A stretch of 40,345 nucleotides of DNA from Oscillospiraceae bacterium (GTDB lineage Bacteria > Bacillota > Clostridia > HGM11514). Positions 7,997 to 19,134 of the stretch are shown here, piece after piece. Numbering within the stretch: the stretch's first letter is position 1; every line of letters starts with the position of its first letter. Made by a program: the position numbers and the translations under genes. The notes beneath the pieces are model-generated. The model saw only the letters and a program-made list of their open reading frames with translations, searched no databases and was not told the origin of the DNA. The stretch lies in assembly GCA_015068925.1 (NCBI GenBank), contig SVJP01000004.1, forward strand, positions 1 through 40,345. Direction: 5' to 3'.

Positions 7997-9130
7997 TTGG
8001 AAAAAAATGCGTTATTGGAAAAAATCATACCAATCAGAAGAATGTTACATCAATATCCTGAGCTGGAATTTGAAGAAGTAAAAACGGCTCAGATAATTTG
8101 TGATGTATTGACAAAATGGAGTGTGCCCTTCCAATTCGCTGTTGCAAAAACAGGAATTGTAGCGGAGATTGGCACAGGAGATCCTGTCATTTTGTTGCGT
8201 GCAGATATGGATGCATTGCCTGTGACAGAAGCAACAAATCTGCCCTTTACTTCAAAGCATGAAGGAAAAATGCATGCCTGCGGTCACGATATTCATATGT
8301 CTTGTTTGCTTGGTTGCATTGCTCTCTTTTGTGAAAATCCTCCCGAAAACGGAAGGGTGCGATTTGTATTTCAACCTGCGGAAGAAGGCGCGGGAGGAGC
8401 AGAACCCATGATTGCAGAAGGAGCGGCAAAGGGGATTTCTGCAGCGGCGGCACTTCATGTAAAACCGGGTCTGGCAGTGGGAAAAATTGCTTGTAAACCG
8501 AAGCATTATTATGCATCACCCGACGAATTTTCCATAACGGTAACGGGAAAAGGCGGTCATGGCGGATATCCTCATATGGCATTGAATCCTTTGCCCATTG
8601 CATCAGAGATTGTATCAGTGATTCAAGCATTGGGACAAGCAATGAAGGATGAGCTATGTGTTGTCAGTGTTTGTGCGATAAACGGCGGAACGTCCTTTAA
8701 TATAATACCGGAAACGGTAACGATTTTGGGAACGGTTCGCACCTTTACTCCGGAATTACGATTAAAAATGGAAGAAGAAATTGGCATTTTAGCAAAGGAA
8801 ATATGCAAAAAATATGAAGCAAAATGTGATTATCAATTCCGAAAGCTATATCCGCCTGTATACAATGAGCCGAATTTAACCGAGTTATTGTTTGAGACAG
8901 GCGTTGAAGTGTTAGGAAAAGAAAATGTAGAACGAGAAACCGCACCCTTTATGGGAGGCGAGGATTTTGCATATTTTGCAAAGGAAGTTCCCGGTGTGTT
9001 GTTCCATTTGGGAAGCGGAGGATGTGCGCCCCTGCATTCTCCTGAATTTTTGGCAGAAGAGGAATGTATCTGGTATGGGGCAAAAACGTTAGAAGGTTTC
9101 GCAAGGAACTATCTGAAAGGAGAGAAGTAA
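7997..9130 (+). CDS. M20 family amidohydrolase (N-acyl-amino acid/hippurate hydrolase-like)
   Basis: [54 protein letters not shown] 7997 chosen from SD spacing; track start is 7964. Confidence 0.88.
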   Translation: MEKNALLEKIIPIRRMLHQYPELEFEEVKTAQIICDVLTKWSVPFQFAVAKTGIVAEIGTGDPVILLRADMDALPVTEATNLPFTSKHEGKMHACGHDIHMSCLLGCIALFCENPPENGRVRFVFQPAEEGAGGAEPMIAEGAAKGISAAAALHVKPGLAVGKIACKPKHYYASPDEFSITVTGKGGHGGYPHMALNPLPIASEIVSVIQALGQAMKDELCVVSVCAINGGTSFNIIPETVTILGTVRTFTPELRLKMEEEIGILAKEICKKYEAKCDYQFRKLYPPVYNEPNLTELLFETGVEVLGKENVERETAPFMGGEDFAYFAKEVPGVLFHLGSGGCAPLHSPEFLAEEECIWYGAKTLEGFARNYLKGEK

Positions 9131-9131
9131 A

Positions 9132-11483
9132 TTGGCGCAGAAAAAGAAAACAAAAATAACCTCAAAACCGTCAAATCCTAAATCCGGCAAGACAAATAAA
9201 AAAAATCTGCCTGCCAAACGGGAGCCATTTGCCTATCGTACAGAATTGAACTTGGTTCTTTATACAGTTGCAGCGATTTTATCCGCTTTGGCAATCTACT
9301 CGGAGGACTCCGGGATTATCGGAAATTTATTTCGTAAGCTTTGCGGTGGTTTGATTGGACAGGCTGCCTTATTGTTCCCTGTGTTTTTTGCAGGTTTGGT
9401 GGTGTTGACATTCTTAAGCCGAGAAAATCAAAAAGTGTGGAAATATTATGTTTCCGCAGGTGTTCTGTTGTTATTTGGTATGTTGTTTGAAATGACGGAA
9501 TATGCCGATTTGGAAAGAGGATTTGTGTTAGATGAATTCTGGATGGCAGGAATTGATTTAGATGGAGGCGGTGTGATTTGCGGCAGTCTTTATTGGGCAA
9601 TCAGTAATTTGGTTGGAGGGATTGGTTCTGCTATTATCATTGTTGCAGGAATCCTTATCTTCCTTTTGCTGTTGTTTGAAAAATCATTATTTACAATAAT
9701 CAAAAATATATATTTGTGGGTCAAGGATATGATTCCGCAAGAAGAAAAAATGCCGGAGCCAAAATCGGAAAAGAAGAAAAAATTGGAACCAAAAGAACCG
9801 AAACCTTCTATTTTGGAGGATTTGGAGGAACCTCCCTTTGATCCTGATATTCCTATTTTTAATTTGCCCGAAGATGAGCTTCAAACAGATAAACAAATAG
9901 AATTGCCGGAAGCGGAGACAAAGGATGTGGATGAATCAGAGCATGAATTTGATGTGGAGCTGGTTCAGGAACAAATTGAGTATATTATTCCTCCTGTTAC
10001 TTTATTAAAGGAAGGAGAGGATGATCGTCACAGCGAGAAATTTGTACGTGAATTGAAGGATACGGCAGGAAAATTGATTGAAACCTTCAAAAGCTTTGGT
10101 GTTACTGCAAAGGTGATTAATGTGCAATCCGGTCCCAGCGTAACCCGTTACGAAATTGAAGCGGTGATGGGAACAAAGCTTAGTAAAATCACAGGCTTGG
10201 CAGATGATTTGGCGTTGCAGTTGGGTGTTTCGGGGATTCGAATTGCTCCCGTTCCGGGAAAAAGTGCGGTGGGAATTGAGGTTCCGAATAAAACCCGGTC
10301 ATCAGTGATGATGAGAAACTGTCTGGAAAGCTCAGAATTTGTTTCCAGTGAATCTAAAATTGCTTTTGCTTTGGGAAAAGATATTACAGGAAAAACCATA
10401 ATTGCCGATATCGGAAAAATGCCTCACTTGTTGATTGCAGGTGCTACGGGTTCGGGTAAGAGTGTATGTATCAATACCATTATTACAAGTTTGCTTTACA
10501 AGGCAAATCCCAATGAAGTGAAGCTTCTTATGGTTGACCCCAAGGTGGTAGAATTGGGAATCTATAACGGAATTCCTCATCTGGTATCTCCCGTTGTTAC
10601 GGAACCGAAAAAAGCGGCAAATGCGCTTAACTGGGCGGTCAGTGAAATGACCAGACGGTATAAAATGTTTGCAGACAATTCGGTTCGTGATATTCATGGC
10701 TATAATGAATTGGCTTTGGAAGAAGAGACCCTTCGTCCCATGGAACAAATCGTGATAATTATTGACGAGTTGGCGGACTTGATGATGGTTGCTCCCAACG
10801 AGGTGGAAGATGCTATCTGCCGTCTGGCACAGATGGCAAGAGCAGCGGGAATGCATCTGGTGATTGCAACTCAGCGTCCTTCCGTTGACGTTATTACGGG
10901 GATCATCAAGGCAAACATTCCATCCCGAATTGCTTTTACCGTATCCTCCCAGATTGACTCCCGTACGATTTTGGATTCTGCCGGTGCAGAAAAACTGTTG
11001 GGGAGAGGGGATATGCTTTATTATCCGATTGGTGTCAGCAAGCCTATCCGTGTGCAGGGTGCTTTTGTCAGCGATAAAGAAGTGGAATCGGTTGTGACTT
11101 TTGTTAAGGATAATTCCGGTCAGGCAGAATATAACGAAGAAGCCATGGAATTTATTAAACGTGCTCCTGAAACAAAAGGAAAGAAAAATGAAGATGAGGA
11201 AGAGGAAGAAGAGGATTTATGGGATCCATTGCTTCCCAAAGCCATTGAAATTGTGGTGGAAATGCAGCAGGCCTCTACCTCTATGCTTCAACGGAAAATG
11301 CGGGTAGGATATGCCCGGGCTGCCAGATTAGTTGACCAATTGGAGGAACAAGGGGTGGTAGGACCCTTTGAAGGCAGTAAGCCAAGAGCGGTGCTGATGA
11401 ATCGTCAGCAGTATTTGGAAATGGTGGCACGAAACGGTCAGCCTGAGCAAACAACCATAGATGAAACGTCGGATGAATTTTAA
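9132..11483 (+). CDS. ftsK: DNA translocase FtsK/SpoIIIE
   Basis: N-terminal TM segments, [50 protein letters not shown]-terminal gamma domain [25 protein letters not shown] start with SD GGAGAG. Confidence 0.95.
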   Translation: MAQKKKTKITSKPSNPKSGKTNKKNLPAKREPFAYRTELNLVLYTVAAILSALAIYSEDSGIIGNLFRKLCGGLIGQAALLFPVFFAGLVVLTFLSRENQKVWKYYVSAGVLLLFGMLFEMTEYADLERGFVLDEFWMAGIDLDGGGVICGSLYWAISNLVGGIGSAIIIVAGILIFLLLLFEKSLFTIIKNIYLWVKDMIPQEEKMPEPKSEKKKKLEPKEPKPSILEDLEEPPFDPDIPIFNLPEDELQTDKQIELPEAETKDVDESEHEFDVELVQEQIEYIIPPVTLLKEGEDDRHSEKFVRELKDTAGKLIETFKSFGVTAKVINVQSGPSVTRYEIEAVMGTKLSKITGLADDLALQLGVSGIRIAPVPGKSAVGIEVPNKTRSSVMMRNCLESSEFVSSESKIAFALGKDITGKTIIADIGKMPHLLIAGATGSGKSVCINTIITSLLYKANPNEVKLLMVDPKVVELGIYNGIPHLVSPVVTEPKKAANALNWAVSEMTRRYKMFADNSVRDIHGYNELALEEETLRPMEQIVIIIDELADLMMVAPNEVEDAICRLAQMARAAGMHLVIATQRPSVDVITGIIKANIPSRIAFTVSSQIDSRTILDSAGAEKLLGRGDMLYYPIGVSKPIRVQGAFVSDKEVESVVTFVKDNSGQAEYNEEAMEFIKRAPETKGKKNEDEEEEEEDLWDPLLPKAIEIVVEMQQASTSMLQRKMRVGYARAARLVDQLEEQGVVGPFEGSKPRAVLMNRQQYLEMVARNGQPEQTTIDETSDEF

Positions 11484-11499
11484 TTTTTTTTAAAAACAG

Positions 11500-11528
11500 T
11501 TGCTTCATAGCGAAATTTATGATACAAT
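11500..11528 (+). promoter_or_regulatory. Putative promoter for the SGNH hydrolase
   Basis: TTGCTT, 17 nt, TACAAT. Confidence 0.5.
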
Positions 11529-11616
11529 AGAACTGGAAAAATAAAGAGGTGCTGTTCTGATTTTGACTAACTTGATACAAGTTAATATAAAAATAAAAAG
11601 AAGAGGAGAATGTAGT

Positions 11617-13590
11617 ATGAAAACAGTAAAAAAAGTACTTTTGCTGGCTTTGGTAACGGCAATGTGTGTTACTTTGCTGGCACCCGCAGTCTTTGCAAAA
11701 GACACCACCAAGCTTCCCGAGAAGCAGACCTACGGATTGGATAACCTGAACAATGAAGCAGGAAATCTGTATGTTGCTTATCTTGGCGGGTCTATCACCG
11801 CAGGAAGCGGCGGTTCCGGAAGCATTACCTATAAGGATAATGCAGGAAAGGGGCATGCAAGATGGTCTTCCCAGTTGACCAAGCGCTATTTCCAAAAAGA
11901 ATTTCCCAACAAAAAGGTGATTGAAGTCAATGCAGGTGTTGGCGGAACTCCTTCAGACTTAGGGTTGTTCCGTATGCATAAAGATGTGGTTGCTCCTTGC
12001 GGAACAGAAGGACCCGACGTTGTATTTGTTGAATTTGCGGTAAACGATATGTGGACCAGCATTTCCAACCCCAATCTGGTTCATCAGAGAATGGAAGGGA
12101 TTGTCCGCCAGTTGGCACGTCTTCCCAAGCAGCCTGTGGTTATTTTCGTTTATACCGCAGCATGGAAGGATGATACCGGTTTTAATAATTATATCAAGAG
12201 TGCTCAGGTGCATCAACAGGTAGCAGATTATTATAACATTCCCTCTATCAACCTTTGCGAATATGTGGCAGGGGGCGTTGACTTAAATGGCAACTCCATT
12301 ATTTGGAAATCGGGTGAATCCGGAACCTGGACGAATGACAATACCCATCCCAACGATACGGGATACACTGCTTATACTGATTATATTATGAAACAATTTA
12401 AAGATTCTCCCAAGTCTTATTTTAAGAAGTTGACCTGGCAGGAAATTCCCATGAGCGGATATGAATTCGGAAAACCCAACGCCATTCGTTTTGATCAGGC
12501 AGGTGCGGTTTACACCGGAACATGGGCAACTCAAACTCTGGTAGGAACCTTAGGTGCTTCCACTACTACTACAACTGCAGATGCAACCGTTACCTTGAAG
12601 TTCAAAGGCCGTGCTTACGGTGTTTATGCAGCACGCGGGAAAAACGGTGCAGATGTTCAGTATAGGCTTGATAACTCCCCACCCCAATCCTTTGGAAACT
12701 ACTATAATTCCGGTTGGATGGCAGTGGCAACCTTGCTGAAATGGGATAGTCAACCCGGGGAGCACACCATTACTTACACCGTAAAACCCTCCGGAGAGAA
12801 AACCACCTTTGGGTTTGGCTATTTCTTTATGGATGAAGAAACTCCCGACCCCATTGCATATGATGTAGCAATCAAGGCAGGAAACAAGGAAGTTTCTGAA
12901 GCAGAAGTTGGTCAGACCTTAACAGGCGATTATCGCTTTATCAATAGTACAACAGAAGAAGAAGGAACCACTTGGGAATGGTTGTTTAGTGATACCAAAA
13001 ACGGAACTTACATTGTTATAAGCACCTCTAAAAGCCTCACTCCTCCTGCCAACATGGCGGGGAAATATATAAAGTTCCGTGTCATTCCCAAAAATATAGA
13101 AGGAACGATAGGAAAAACTGTGGAATCTGCTCCTGTTCAGATTATCCGACCCAAAGCAAAAACTTGTTTTACTGTAAATAATGTTGTTTATTATAAAGGA
13201 GATAGTGCTGTAGGAAATCTGACAGATGGTGAAGTAACTGCAAAAACAACGGTTACCAATAAGCTGGCAGGCTCTAAATTCTCAATATCTGTGATTACGG
13301 TAGAATATGTTGTTTCAGGAAATGGTGTAAAAATGCCGGTACAAGTTAAAAAAACAACCAGAGAAATTTCTGGCGGTTCTTCTGCTGATTTCGCAAACAC
13401 TCTGACTGTGACTGCAGGAGATGACCGAATGGTACAGACAATCATCGTTGCCGATGACTACTTAGAACCTATCGGCACTATTGCTCAGCTGTTACCCGGA
13501 GCAACAGAAAAAGTCGTTTATGTCGGAAATGAAAGTGCAGAGGAAGCAGAGATTTCTGTTTATCAAATCAATTCATTTTTAGACAAATAA
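11617..13590 (+). CDS. Secreted SGNH/GDSL-family hydrolase with C-terminal beta-sandwich-like region
   Basis: Signal peptide MKTVKKVLLLALVTAMCVTLLAPAVFA; YLGGSITAGSG, NAGVGGTPS, FAVNDMW, NDNTHPNDTGY. Confidence 0.85.
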   Translation: MKTVKKVLLLALVTAMCVTLLAPAVFAKDTTKLPEKQTYGLDNLNNEAGNLYVAYLGGSITAGSGGSGSITYKDNAGKGHARWSSQLTKRYFQKEFPNKKVIEVNAGVGGTPSDLGLFRMHKDVVAPCGTEGPDVVFVEFAVNDMWTSISNPNLVHQRMEGIVRQLARLPKQPVVIFVYTAAWKDDTGFNNYIKSAQVHQQVADYYNIPSINLCEYVAGGVDLNGNSIIWKSGESGTWTNDNTHPNDTGYTAYTDYIMKQFKDSPKSYFKKLTWQEIPMSGYEFGKPNAIRFDQAGAVYTGTWATQTLVGTLGASTTTTTADATVTLKFKGRAYGVYAARGKNGADVQYRLDNSPPQSFGNYYNSGWMAVATLLKWDSQPGEHTITYTVKPSGEKTTFGFGYFFMDEETPDPIAYDVAIKAGNKEVSEAEVGQTLTGDYRFINSTTEEEGTTWEWLFSDTKNGTYIVISTSKSLTPPANMAGKYIKFRVIPKNIEGTIGKTVESAPVQIIRPKAKTCFTVNNVVYYKGDSAVGNLTDGEVTAKTTVTNKLAGSKFSISVITVEYVVSGNGVKMPVQVKKTTREISGGSSADFANTLTVTAGDDRMVQTIIVADDYLEPIGTIAQLLPGATEKVVYVGNESAEEAEISVYQINSFLDK

Positions 13591-13598
13591 GAAAAAGA

Positions 13599-13634
13599 AA
13601 GGGGCTCTCAAAAAGAGGAGAACCCCTTTTTCTA
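13599..13634 (+). terminator. Intrinsic terminator
   Basis: AGGGGCTCTCAAAAAGAGGAGAACCCCTTTTTCT. Confidence 0.7.
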
Positions 13635-13685
13635 TTAAACGAAACAAAGTTTTTGCAAGAAAATAAAGAAAATTTCAAAAAAAGC

Positions 13686-13714
13686 TTGACTTTTTTGAAG
13701 ATTTGTATTATAAT
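13686..13714 (+). promoter_or_regulatory. Sigma-A promoter for tRNA-Leu
   Basis: TTGACT (13686-13691), 17 nt, TATAAT (13709-13714). Confidence 0.75.
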
Positions 13715-13733
13715 AATTTAGTAATCTGGATAT

Positions 13734-13820
13734 GCCGCTGTGATGGAATTGGCAGACGTAGCGGACTCAAAATCCGCCGGTAGCGATACCGTGCCGGTTC
13801 GACTCCGGCCAGCGGCACCA
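13734..13820 (+). tRNA. tRNA-Leu (anticodon CAA), CCA encoded
   Basis: Acceptor GCCGCTG/CAGCGGC, anticodon stem-loop GCGGA-CTCAAAA-TCCGC, T-loop GGTTCGACTCC, long variable arm, 3' ACCA. Confidence 0.95.
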
Positions 13821-13853
13821 AAAATCCTCGTTCGTAAGAGCGGGGATTTTTAC
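13821..13853 (+). terminator. tRNA terminator
   Basis: AAAATCCTCGTTCGTAAGAGCGGGGATTTTTA. Confidence 0.75.
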
Positions 13854-13919
13854 TTATTTGTCAAAATGAATCGAAGACAATATAGGGGAACGACAAGTAT
13901 TTATTTTGATAAAAAGTAA

Positions 13920-13963
13920 ACAACCGTCAGGAAATCTTGATCGTTTCCTGACGGTTGTTCTCT
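13920..13963. terminator. Terminator for the NSS transporter (minus strand)
   Basis: CAACCGTCAGGAAA-tcttgatcg-TTTCCTGACGGTTG, 14-bp perfect stem. Confidence 0.7.
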
Positions 13964-13968
13964 TATTT

Positions 13969-15387
13969 TTATAAGACAGGAAGATATGCTGACAGCCAAA
14001 CAATTAAAATGATGAGGGGAAGAATATATTTTACATATACTCTCATCCAGGAAGGGAATTTGGGACCTTTATCCCCTGTGTTTGCTTCGGTGATAAAGTT
14101 CGACCAACCCCAGCCAATTTTATTGTAGGAACAAAAAACAATATAAGCCAGAGCACCCAGAGGAAGCAGATTATTGCTGATGATAAAATCTTCTAAATCC
14201 ATAATTCCTTTGCCACCGATTTGCACAAAATCCCAAACAGAGAATCCCAAAATAGCAGGCAGGGTGAGAAGAATCATCAGAACTATATTGACTGCCGCAA
14301 TGGTTTTTCGGTTCATTTTGGTCAGCTCCAGCCAAAAGCTTGTAATGTTTTCAAAAACGGCAATGACCGTTGAAAAAGCGGCAAATATCATAAAGAGGAA
14401 AAACAGAGTGCCAATAATTCTGCCAAAGGGCATGGCATTAAAAATACCAGAAAGAGTGGTAAACAGGAAGCTTGCGCCAACGCTTCCTGCATCTGCAGTT
14501 TGTCCTCCGTTAAAGGTGAAGCAAGCAGGAAAAACGATAAAACCGGATAACAGAGCAACGGAGGTATCCAAGCTGATAATGGTAGCTGCTTCTCCCAGCA
14601 AACGACGGTCTTTGTTAATATAGCTTCCAAAAATTGCAATGGAACCGATTCCCACACTTAAGGTAAAGAACGCCTGACCCATAGCGGCAGAAACGACTGT
14701 TCCGATACCGGCTTCTTTCAGCTTTGTCAAAGAAGGAACAAGGTAAAATCGAATTCCGTCCAGCGCACCGTCAAGAGTACAGCAGTAGATACCCAAAGCC
14801 AGCATGAGGGCAAAAAGAACGACCATCATTATTTTTGTAATTTTTTCAACGCCCTGTTGCAATCCCAGCGAACAAATGCCAAAGCAAATCACAATAACTG
14901 CCAAAGTGGTGCAGAAAACCAAAGGAAGATTGGTGACAATACTTCCGAAATGGGCACTCAATTGTTCTGCGGCAACTGCGGTGTCGGTGATTCCTGTTGT
15001 AACATCAAAAATCGAGCCCGTCAGATATTGAATGAAATAAATTATCATCCATCCTGAAATAATGGTGTAAAACATCATCAGCAGGTAGTTACCCGAAATT
15101 CCCAAATATTTCATCCAATGCCATTTTTGACCCGGTTTTTCCAACGCTTCAAAGGAAGAAGCAATACTTCTTTGGCTTGCCCTTCCTACTGAAAGTTCTG
15201 CCGTCATTGCAGGAAGTCCCAGCAAAATCAAAAACAGTAAGTAAATCAAAACAAAAAATCCTCCGCCGTAGGTTCCTGTGATAATCGGGAAACGATACAC
15301 GTTACCCAATCCGATGGCGCAACCTGCCGAAATCAGCAAAAACCCCAATCGTGATCCGAATTTTTCTCTTTGCATTTTTATTTCCAC
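13969..15387 (-). CDS. Neurotransmitter:sodium symporter (NSS/SNF) family transporter
   Basis: REKFGSRLGFLLISAGCAIGLGNVYRFPIITGTYGGGFFVLIYLLFLILLGLPAMTAELSVGR is the canonical N-terminus. Confidence 0.93.
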   Translation of the reverse strand: MEIKMQREKFGSRLGFLLISAGCAIGLGNVYRFPIITGTYGGGFFVLIYLLFLILLGLPAMTAELSVGRASQRSIASSFEALEKPGQKWHWMKYLGISGNYLLMMFYTIISGWMIIYFIQYLTGSIFDVTTGITDTAVAAEQLSAHFGSIVTNLPLVFCTTLAVIVICFGICSLGLQQGVEKITKIMMVVLFALMLALGIYCCTLDGALDGIRFYLVPSLTKLKEAGIGTVVSAAMGQAFFTLSVGIGSIAIFGSYINKDRRLLGEAATIISLDTSVALLSGFIVFPACFTFNGGQTADAGSVGASFLFTTLSGIFNAMPFGRIIGTLFFLFMIFAAFSTVIAVFENITSFWLELTKMNRKTIAAVNIVLMILLTLPAILGFSVWDFVQIGGKGIMDLEDFIISNNLLPLGALAYIVFCSYNKIGWGWSNFITEANTGDKGPKFPSWMRVYVKYILPLIILIVWLSAYLPVL

Positions 15388-15422
15388 CTTCCAATCATAC
15401 TTATTTTTCCAAAACTAACGAT

Positions 15423-15451
15423 ATTATATTATAAATTCATACATTTGTCAA
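15423..15451 (-). promoter_or_regulatory. Sigma-A promoter for the NSS transporter
   Basis: Minus strand TTGACA, 17 nt, TATAAT. Confidence 0.65.
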
Positions 15452-15537
15452 TTATTTTAAAAGAAAAAGGGAAAGTTGTTGACGGAAATGGAAAAAAGTG
15501 ATAGAATAAAATTATCATATTTTACAGGAGGAAGACC

Positions 15538-16491
15538 ATGAAAAAGATTACACTTGGATTTTTGTTTGGAATTTTTTTTGCACTGCTTGCCGTCACAGCG
15601 GTACACGCAGGTGACCCTGTTTATGCCACTACCACAAGAGCATATATTGACGGGGAATGTCTGCCCTGCTATGTATATCAAGGCTATCCCTATATTGTGG
15701 CAGAGGATTTGGGCGGTTACGGCTTTGACGTGAAATGGGACGCCTATACCGATATTTTGGATATTCAGTATAATCCTGAAAAGAAATTTTATCCTTATGG
15801 TTATTTGAATGTCAGCACCAATTATACAGGTGAAAAAGTAGCGGAAGTGGTACAAAACCCAACAAAGGTTCGGTTGAAAAATGATTTTATTACCGGCTAC
15901 AGTTTAGACGGCAGAATGTTGATTAGTTTAGATGATTTATATCGGTACGGTAATGTAAATTACTATCCGGAATCTGATTCTATCAGCTTTACCAGTCATA
16001 AATTTATGGAACAAAATCCCGATTGGGCAGTTTTGATGCCTGCTTATGAAATGTTACTTAATATTGATTATGCGGTAAATGCCTGTGAAACCATTTTCCG
16101 TACGGTAGTACCATATAGCCTATATAATCCATATTGGGATGATCCGTATACCAAACTTCAGGTAAATCCGACTTATATAAAAAGATTGCAAGCGATTAAA
16201 GGTTATTTGCAAAAGCGATTAACTCTGACGGAACAAAATCAAGCTTTTTATTATAAAGGGAAATTTTATCACTTTATTTATTCAGCTACATTAGAACCTC
16301 AAGATTGTATTGATATATTAAGCGACTATTATCCTTTTAGCGGATTTTACCAAGGGCATGGAAGATATGATTTATGTGAGTTTCATCCTGATTACATGGC
16401 ACAATATGATGAGCTTTGGAAATTAATTGTTCCTTATTTGAATTTGCATTCTAAACCGGAGCTTTACAACTTTGTAAATCCGTATGCGTAA
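15538..16491 (+). CDS. Secreted protein with degenerate stalk-like domain, otherwise hypothetical
   Basis: Signal peptide MKKITLGFLFGIFFALLAVTAVHAG; IDGECLPCYVYQGYPYIVAEDLGGYGFDVKWDAYTDILDIQ resembles the copper amine oxidase N fold; SD AGGAGG; TTGACG-17-TAGAAT at 15479-15507. Confidence 0.7.
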   Translation: MKKITLGFLFGIFFALLAVTAVHAGDPVYATTTRAYIDGECLPCYVYQGYPYIVAEDLGGYGFDVKWDAYTDILDIQYNPEKKFYPYGYLNVSTNYTGEKVAEVVQNPTKVRLKNDFITGYSLDGRMLISLDDLYRYGNVNYYPESDSISFTSHKFMEQNPDWAVLMPAYEMLLNIDYAVNACETIFRTVVPYSLYNPYWDDPYTKLQVNPTYIKRLQAIKGYLQKRLTLTEQNQAFYYKGKFYHFIYSATLEPQDCIDILSDYYPFSGFYQGHGRYDLCEFHPDYMAQYDELWKLIVPYLNLHSKPELYNFVNPYA

Positions 16492-16509
16492 AGTGAAATA
16501 TTGAAATAG

Positions 16510-16555
16510 AAAAAACTGCGGAAAACGATACCTTTTGTTTTCCGCAGTTTTTGTT
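16510..16555. terminator. Bidirectional terminator between convergent genes
   Basis: AAAAACTGCGGAAAA-cgataccttttg-TTTTCCGCAGTTTTT. Confidence 0.8.
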
Positions 16556-19134
16556 TATTTCGTATCAATGATGATCAATTGCCTATCCTTGTCAAAAGAA
16601 TATTCATATCCCAAATTTTCTATGAGAAAACGGAGGGGAATCATGGTTCCATGTTGATTCAGATAAACGGGTGTGTTTAACTGAATTTGTTTTTCGTCTG
16701 CTTGTGCGGTATTTTCTCCTACTTGAAGGAGAATGGTATGTTGGTTACCGCTGATGGTCAGTGTTTCGTTTTTGGCAGACCATGTAACGTCCAAACCTGT
16801 TTGTCTGAAAAAGGATTGGGCAGAAACGAAGATGTCATCCTCCTGCATTTCAGAGTAAATTTCATAGGTTGGGACTGTTCCGTTTAAAATCATGCGAAGG
16901 TTCTGTTTCGGTTGATATTCCAATACAATGGTTTGAAACCGGCCGTCAATATAAATTTTTCCGTTTAAATACAGCACTTTTTTCAATTCTAAAAATGTAT
17001 TGGGTAAGGTAAAGTCAGTCCAATGGAGCCCGTCAGCAGAAACGGATAAAATATTTTCTGTTTCCAAATCGGAAAAATAGGTTTTCCATGATTTTTTGGA
17101 ATAGAACAATCCTCCCGTTGCTTTGATTTCACGGGGTGTTTTTCCCGATTCGTAGGCAATGGGATATTCTGTTCCCTGTTCCAAAACAGAGGTTATGTTT
17201 CCTCTTCTAATCAGTGTAAAAATACCGTTGTTTTCAGGAAAGCTGTGATTTCCCTCAGATTCGGAAACCGTGATTCCGTCTGATGTTTCCATCATTTTGT
17301 CCGATTGAATCCATATTCGGTCCCCTGATGAACCAAGTTTGTAGTTATACGAATTGGAAGAATGTTCTGCAGTTAAATTAAAATTTTTATCAAAGAAATA
17401 AATTTTATTCTGGAGGGGATTGTTGGCAATGTACCAATCCAGTCCGTTATCCCAACCGCAGAATCGTGCGGCGTAGCCTTGGTTGTATTTCACAATTTCA
17501 AAATTTTGACTTCGGTGCTGTAATAATTCTTGGGTTTGCATTGGTAAAGAGATTCGTTTCCACACACCTTCTGACAAGCGGTATAAGCTTCCTTTTTCCC
17601 ACCGCATATATTCTTCTCCGTTGAAAAATACTTGCTTCAAGGGAAATTCATTCAAGTGGTCAGAAAATGCATTTCCTGCAACGGGCATCAATTGTTTTCT
17701 GGAGGTTACAGTTAATTCATTGACCATACCGCCATAGCAATTGGTGGGTAAAATCACATCTAAAATATATTCTGCGGTTTCTCCTGCAGGAATTTCTGCA
17801 CTGAACATACAGGAATTGACTTTTACTTGATTGATTCCCTTACATAATGCAAAGGCATTTTCCGGTTTTAACGTATAGGGATTGAGCATGGTGCCCTCTT
17901 TATCCCGAACAATCACAATATTACTGGATTTTGCAGTTTCTAAGAAATAATTCAAATTTCGCGGATGGTTATCTGTGTTCTGAATTTTCAGATGATACCG
18001 ATTGGTAACACCAAAGTTTCCCAAGTTAAACTCCCATTGAGGGTCGGGAAGCTTATTAATATCCAAGGTTTTTGAGGTGTATTGATTGGGAATGTGTTTT
18101 TTCTCGCTCCAAGGCATTCCTTCTTCATAAATGGTGGTATCATGATGATAAATATCAAATGTCCATACATTGTTTTTTTGCCGTGGCGGTACCTTTTCTC
18201 CATAGTAGTCAAATTTGCTGTTATCCTTGAATTGAAAGGACAGCATATCCGAACCCACCGCAACCCCTTTACTGTACAAATATTCATCACGGCTTGGGTT
18301 AATATTGGTCATCCAATGAGGAACGGTATTGCCGTCGTTATAATATTGATTAAAAATCCGTACGGGCAAGGCGGTGCCGTTTTTGGTTTCGGCAGAAATG
18401 GTAATATCCAGGTTTGCTTCTACCATAGGAAGAGAGTCCGTTTCGATTCCCTTAATGGAAGTATCACGGTGGTATTTTCCGGGAAGTGCTTTTTCATTAT
18501 GATAACTGCGGTCGCCTACCGTTCCGTAATGCTTCAATGCAGCAAAATTGGCGTCAATTTCTCCGGACAACACGGTAAATTTCACCAGCATTAAAAATGT
18601 CATTTTTGGTGGAACGGGCTGATAATTATAAGCATATCGGCTGAACCAGTCCACATCTCCTTTTTCCAACGAAAGAGTTTGGGGAAGAGAGGACCCCTGA
18701 TAAGGAACATATTGCTGATAGCCGTTTAAGGTTCTGATGTTGATGTTCAAAAAATCCGCCCAGGCACCGATGCAATCCCAAAACTCGTCTCCTGTTGGCA
18801 AACAGTAAGCAATGGAATCAATGCGCACCCTTGCTCCTGTTTCGGTTTTAAATTCAATATCCGGCTCCACATCAAAATCCGTCCAGTTATAAAAACAAAA
18901 AAAGACGGAATAAGTGTTGGGCTTAAGGTTCTCGCATTTCATCATGTAAGTAGCATTTTCATTTTCAATGGTGGATAAGTCGTTTTCGGTTACATATTCC
19001 GGATTGTTACAATATAAATATTGTCCTCCGCCCGCTTTCTTAAATTGAACGGGAATGGGTTCTGTTTCCGCAAAACAAGAAAAAGTAAAAGACAGACCGA
19101 ATAACAGAAAGAGAACAGAAATCAGTTTTTTCAT
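16555..19134 (-). CDS. Large secreted protein with C-terminal copper amine oxidase N (stalk) domain
   Basis: Signal peptide from ATG 19134 (MKKLISVLFLLFGLSFTFSCFAE); C-terminus VYLNQHGTMIPLRFLIENLGYEYSFDKDRQLIIIDTK. The 19350 start in the track overlaps holA and is unlikely. Confidence 0.75.
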   Translation of the reverse strand: MKKLISVLFLLFGLSFTFSCFAETEPIPVQFKKAGGGQYLYCNNPEYVTENDLSTIENENATYMMKCENLKPNTYSVFFCFYNWTDFDVEPDIEFKTETGARVRIDSIAYCLPTGDEFWDCIGAWADFLNINIRTLNGYQQYVPYQGSSLPQTLSLEKGDVDWFSRYAYNYQPVPPKMTFLMLVKFTVLSGEIDANFAALKHYGTVGDRSYHNEKALPGKYHRDTSIKGIETDSLPMVEANLDITISAETKNGTALPVRIFNQYYNDGNTVPHWMTNINPSRDEYLYSKGVAVGSDMLSFQFKDNSKFDYYGEKVPPRQKNNVWTFDIYHHDTTIYEEGMPWSEKKHIPNQYTSKTLDINKLPDPQWEFNLGNFGVTNRYHLKIQNTDNHPRNLNYFLETAKSSNIVIVRDKEGTMLNPYTLKPENAFALCKGINQVKVNSCMFSAEIPAGETAEYILDVILPTNCYGGMVNELTVTSRKQLMPVAGNAFSDHLNEFPLKQVFFNGEEYMRWEKGSLYRLSEGVWKRISLPMQTQELLQHRSQNFEIVKYNQGYAARFCGWDNGLDWYIANNPLQNKIYFFDKNFNLTAEHSSNSYNYKLGSSGDRIWIQSDKMMETSDGITVSESEGNHSFPENNGIFTLIRRGNITSVLEQGTEYPIAYESGKTPREIKATGGLFYSKKSWKTYFSDLETENILSVSADGLHWTDFTLPNTFLELKKVLYLNGKIYIDGRFQTIVLEYQPKQNLRMILNGTVPTYEIYSEMQEDDIFVSAQSFFRQTGLDVTWSAKNETLTISGNQHTILLQVGENTAQADEKQIQLNTPVYLNQHGTMIPLRFLIENLGYEYSFDKDRQLIIIDTK

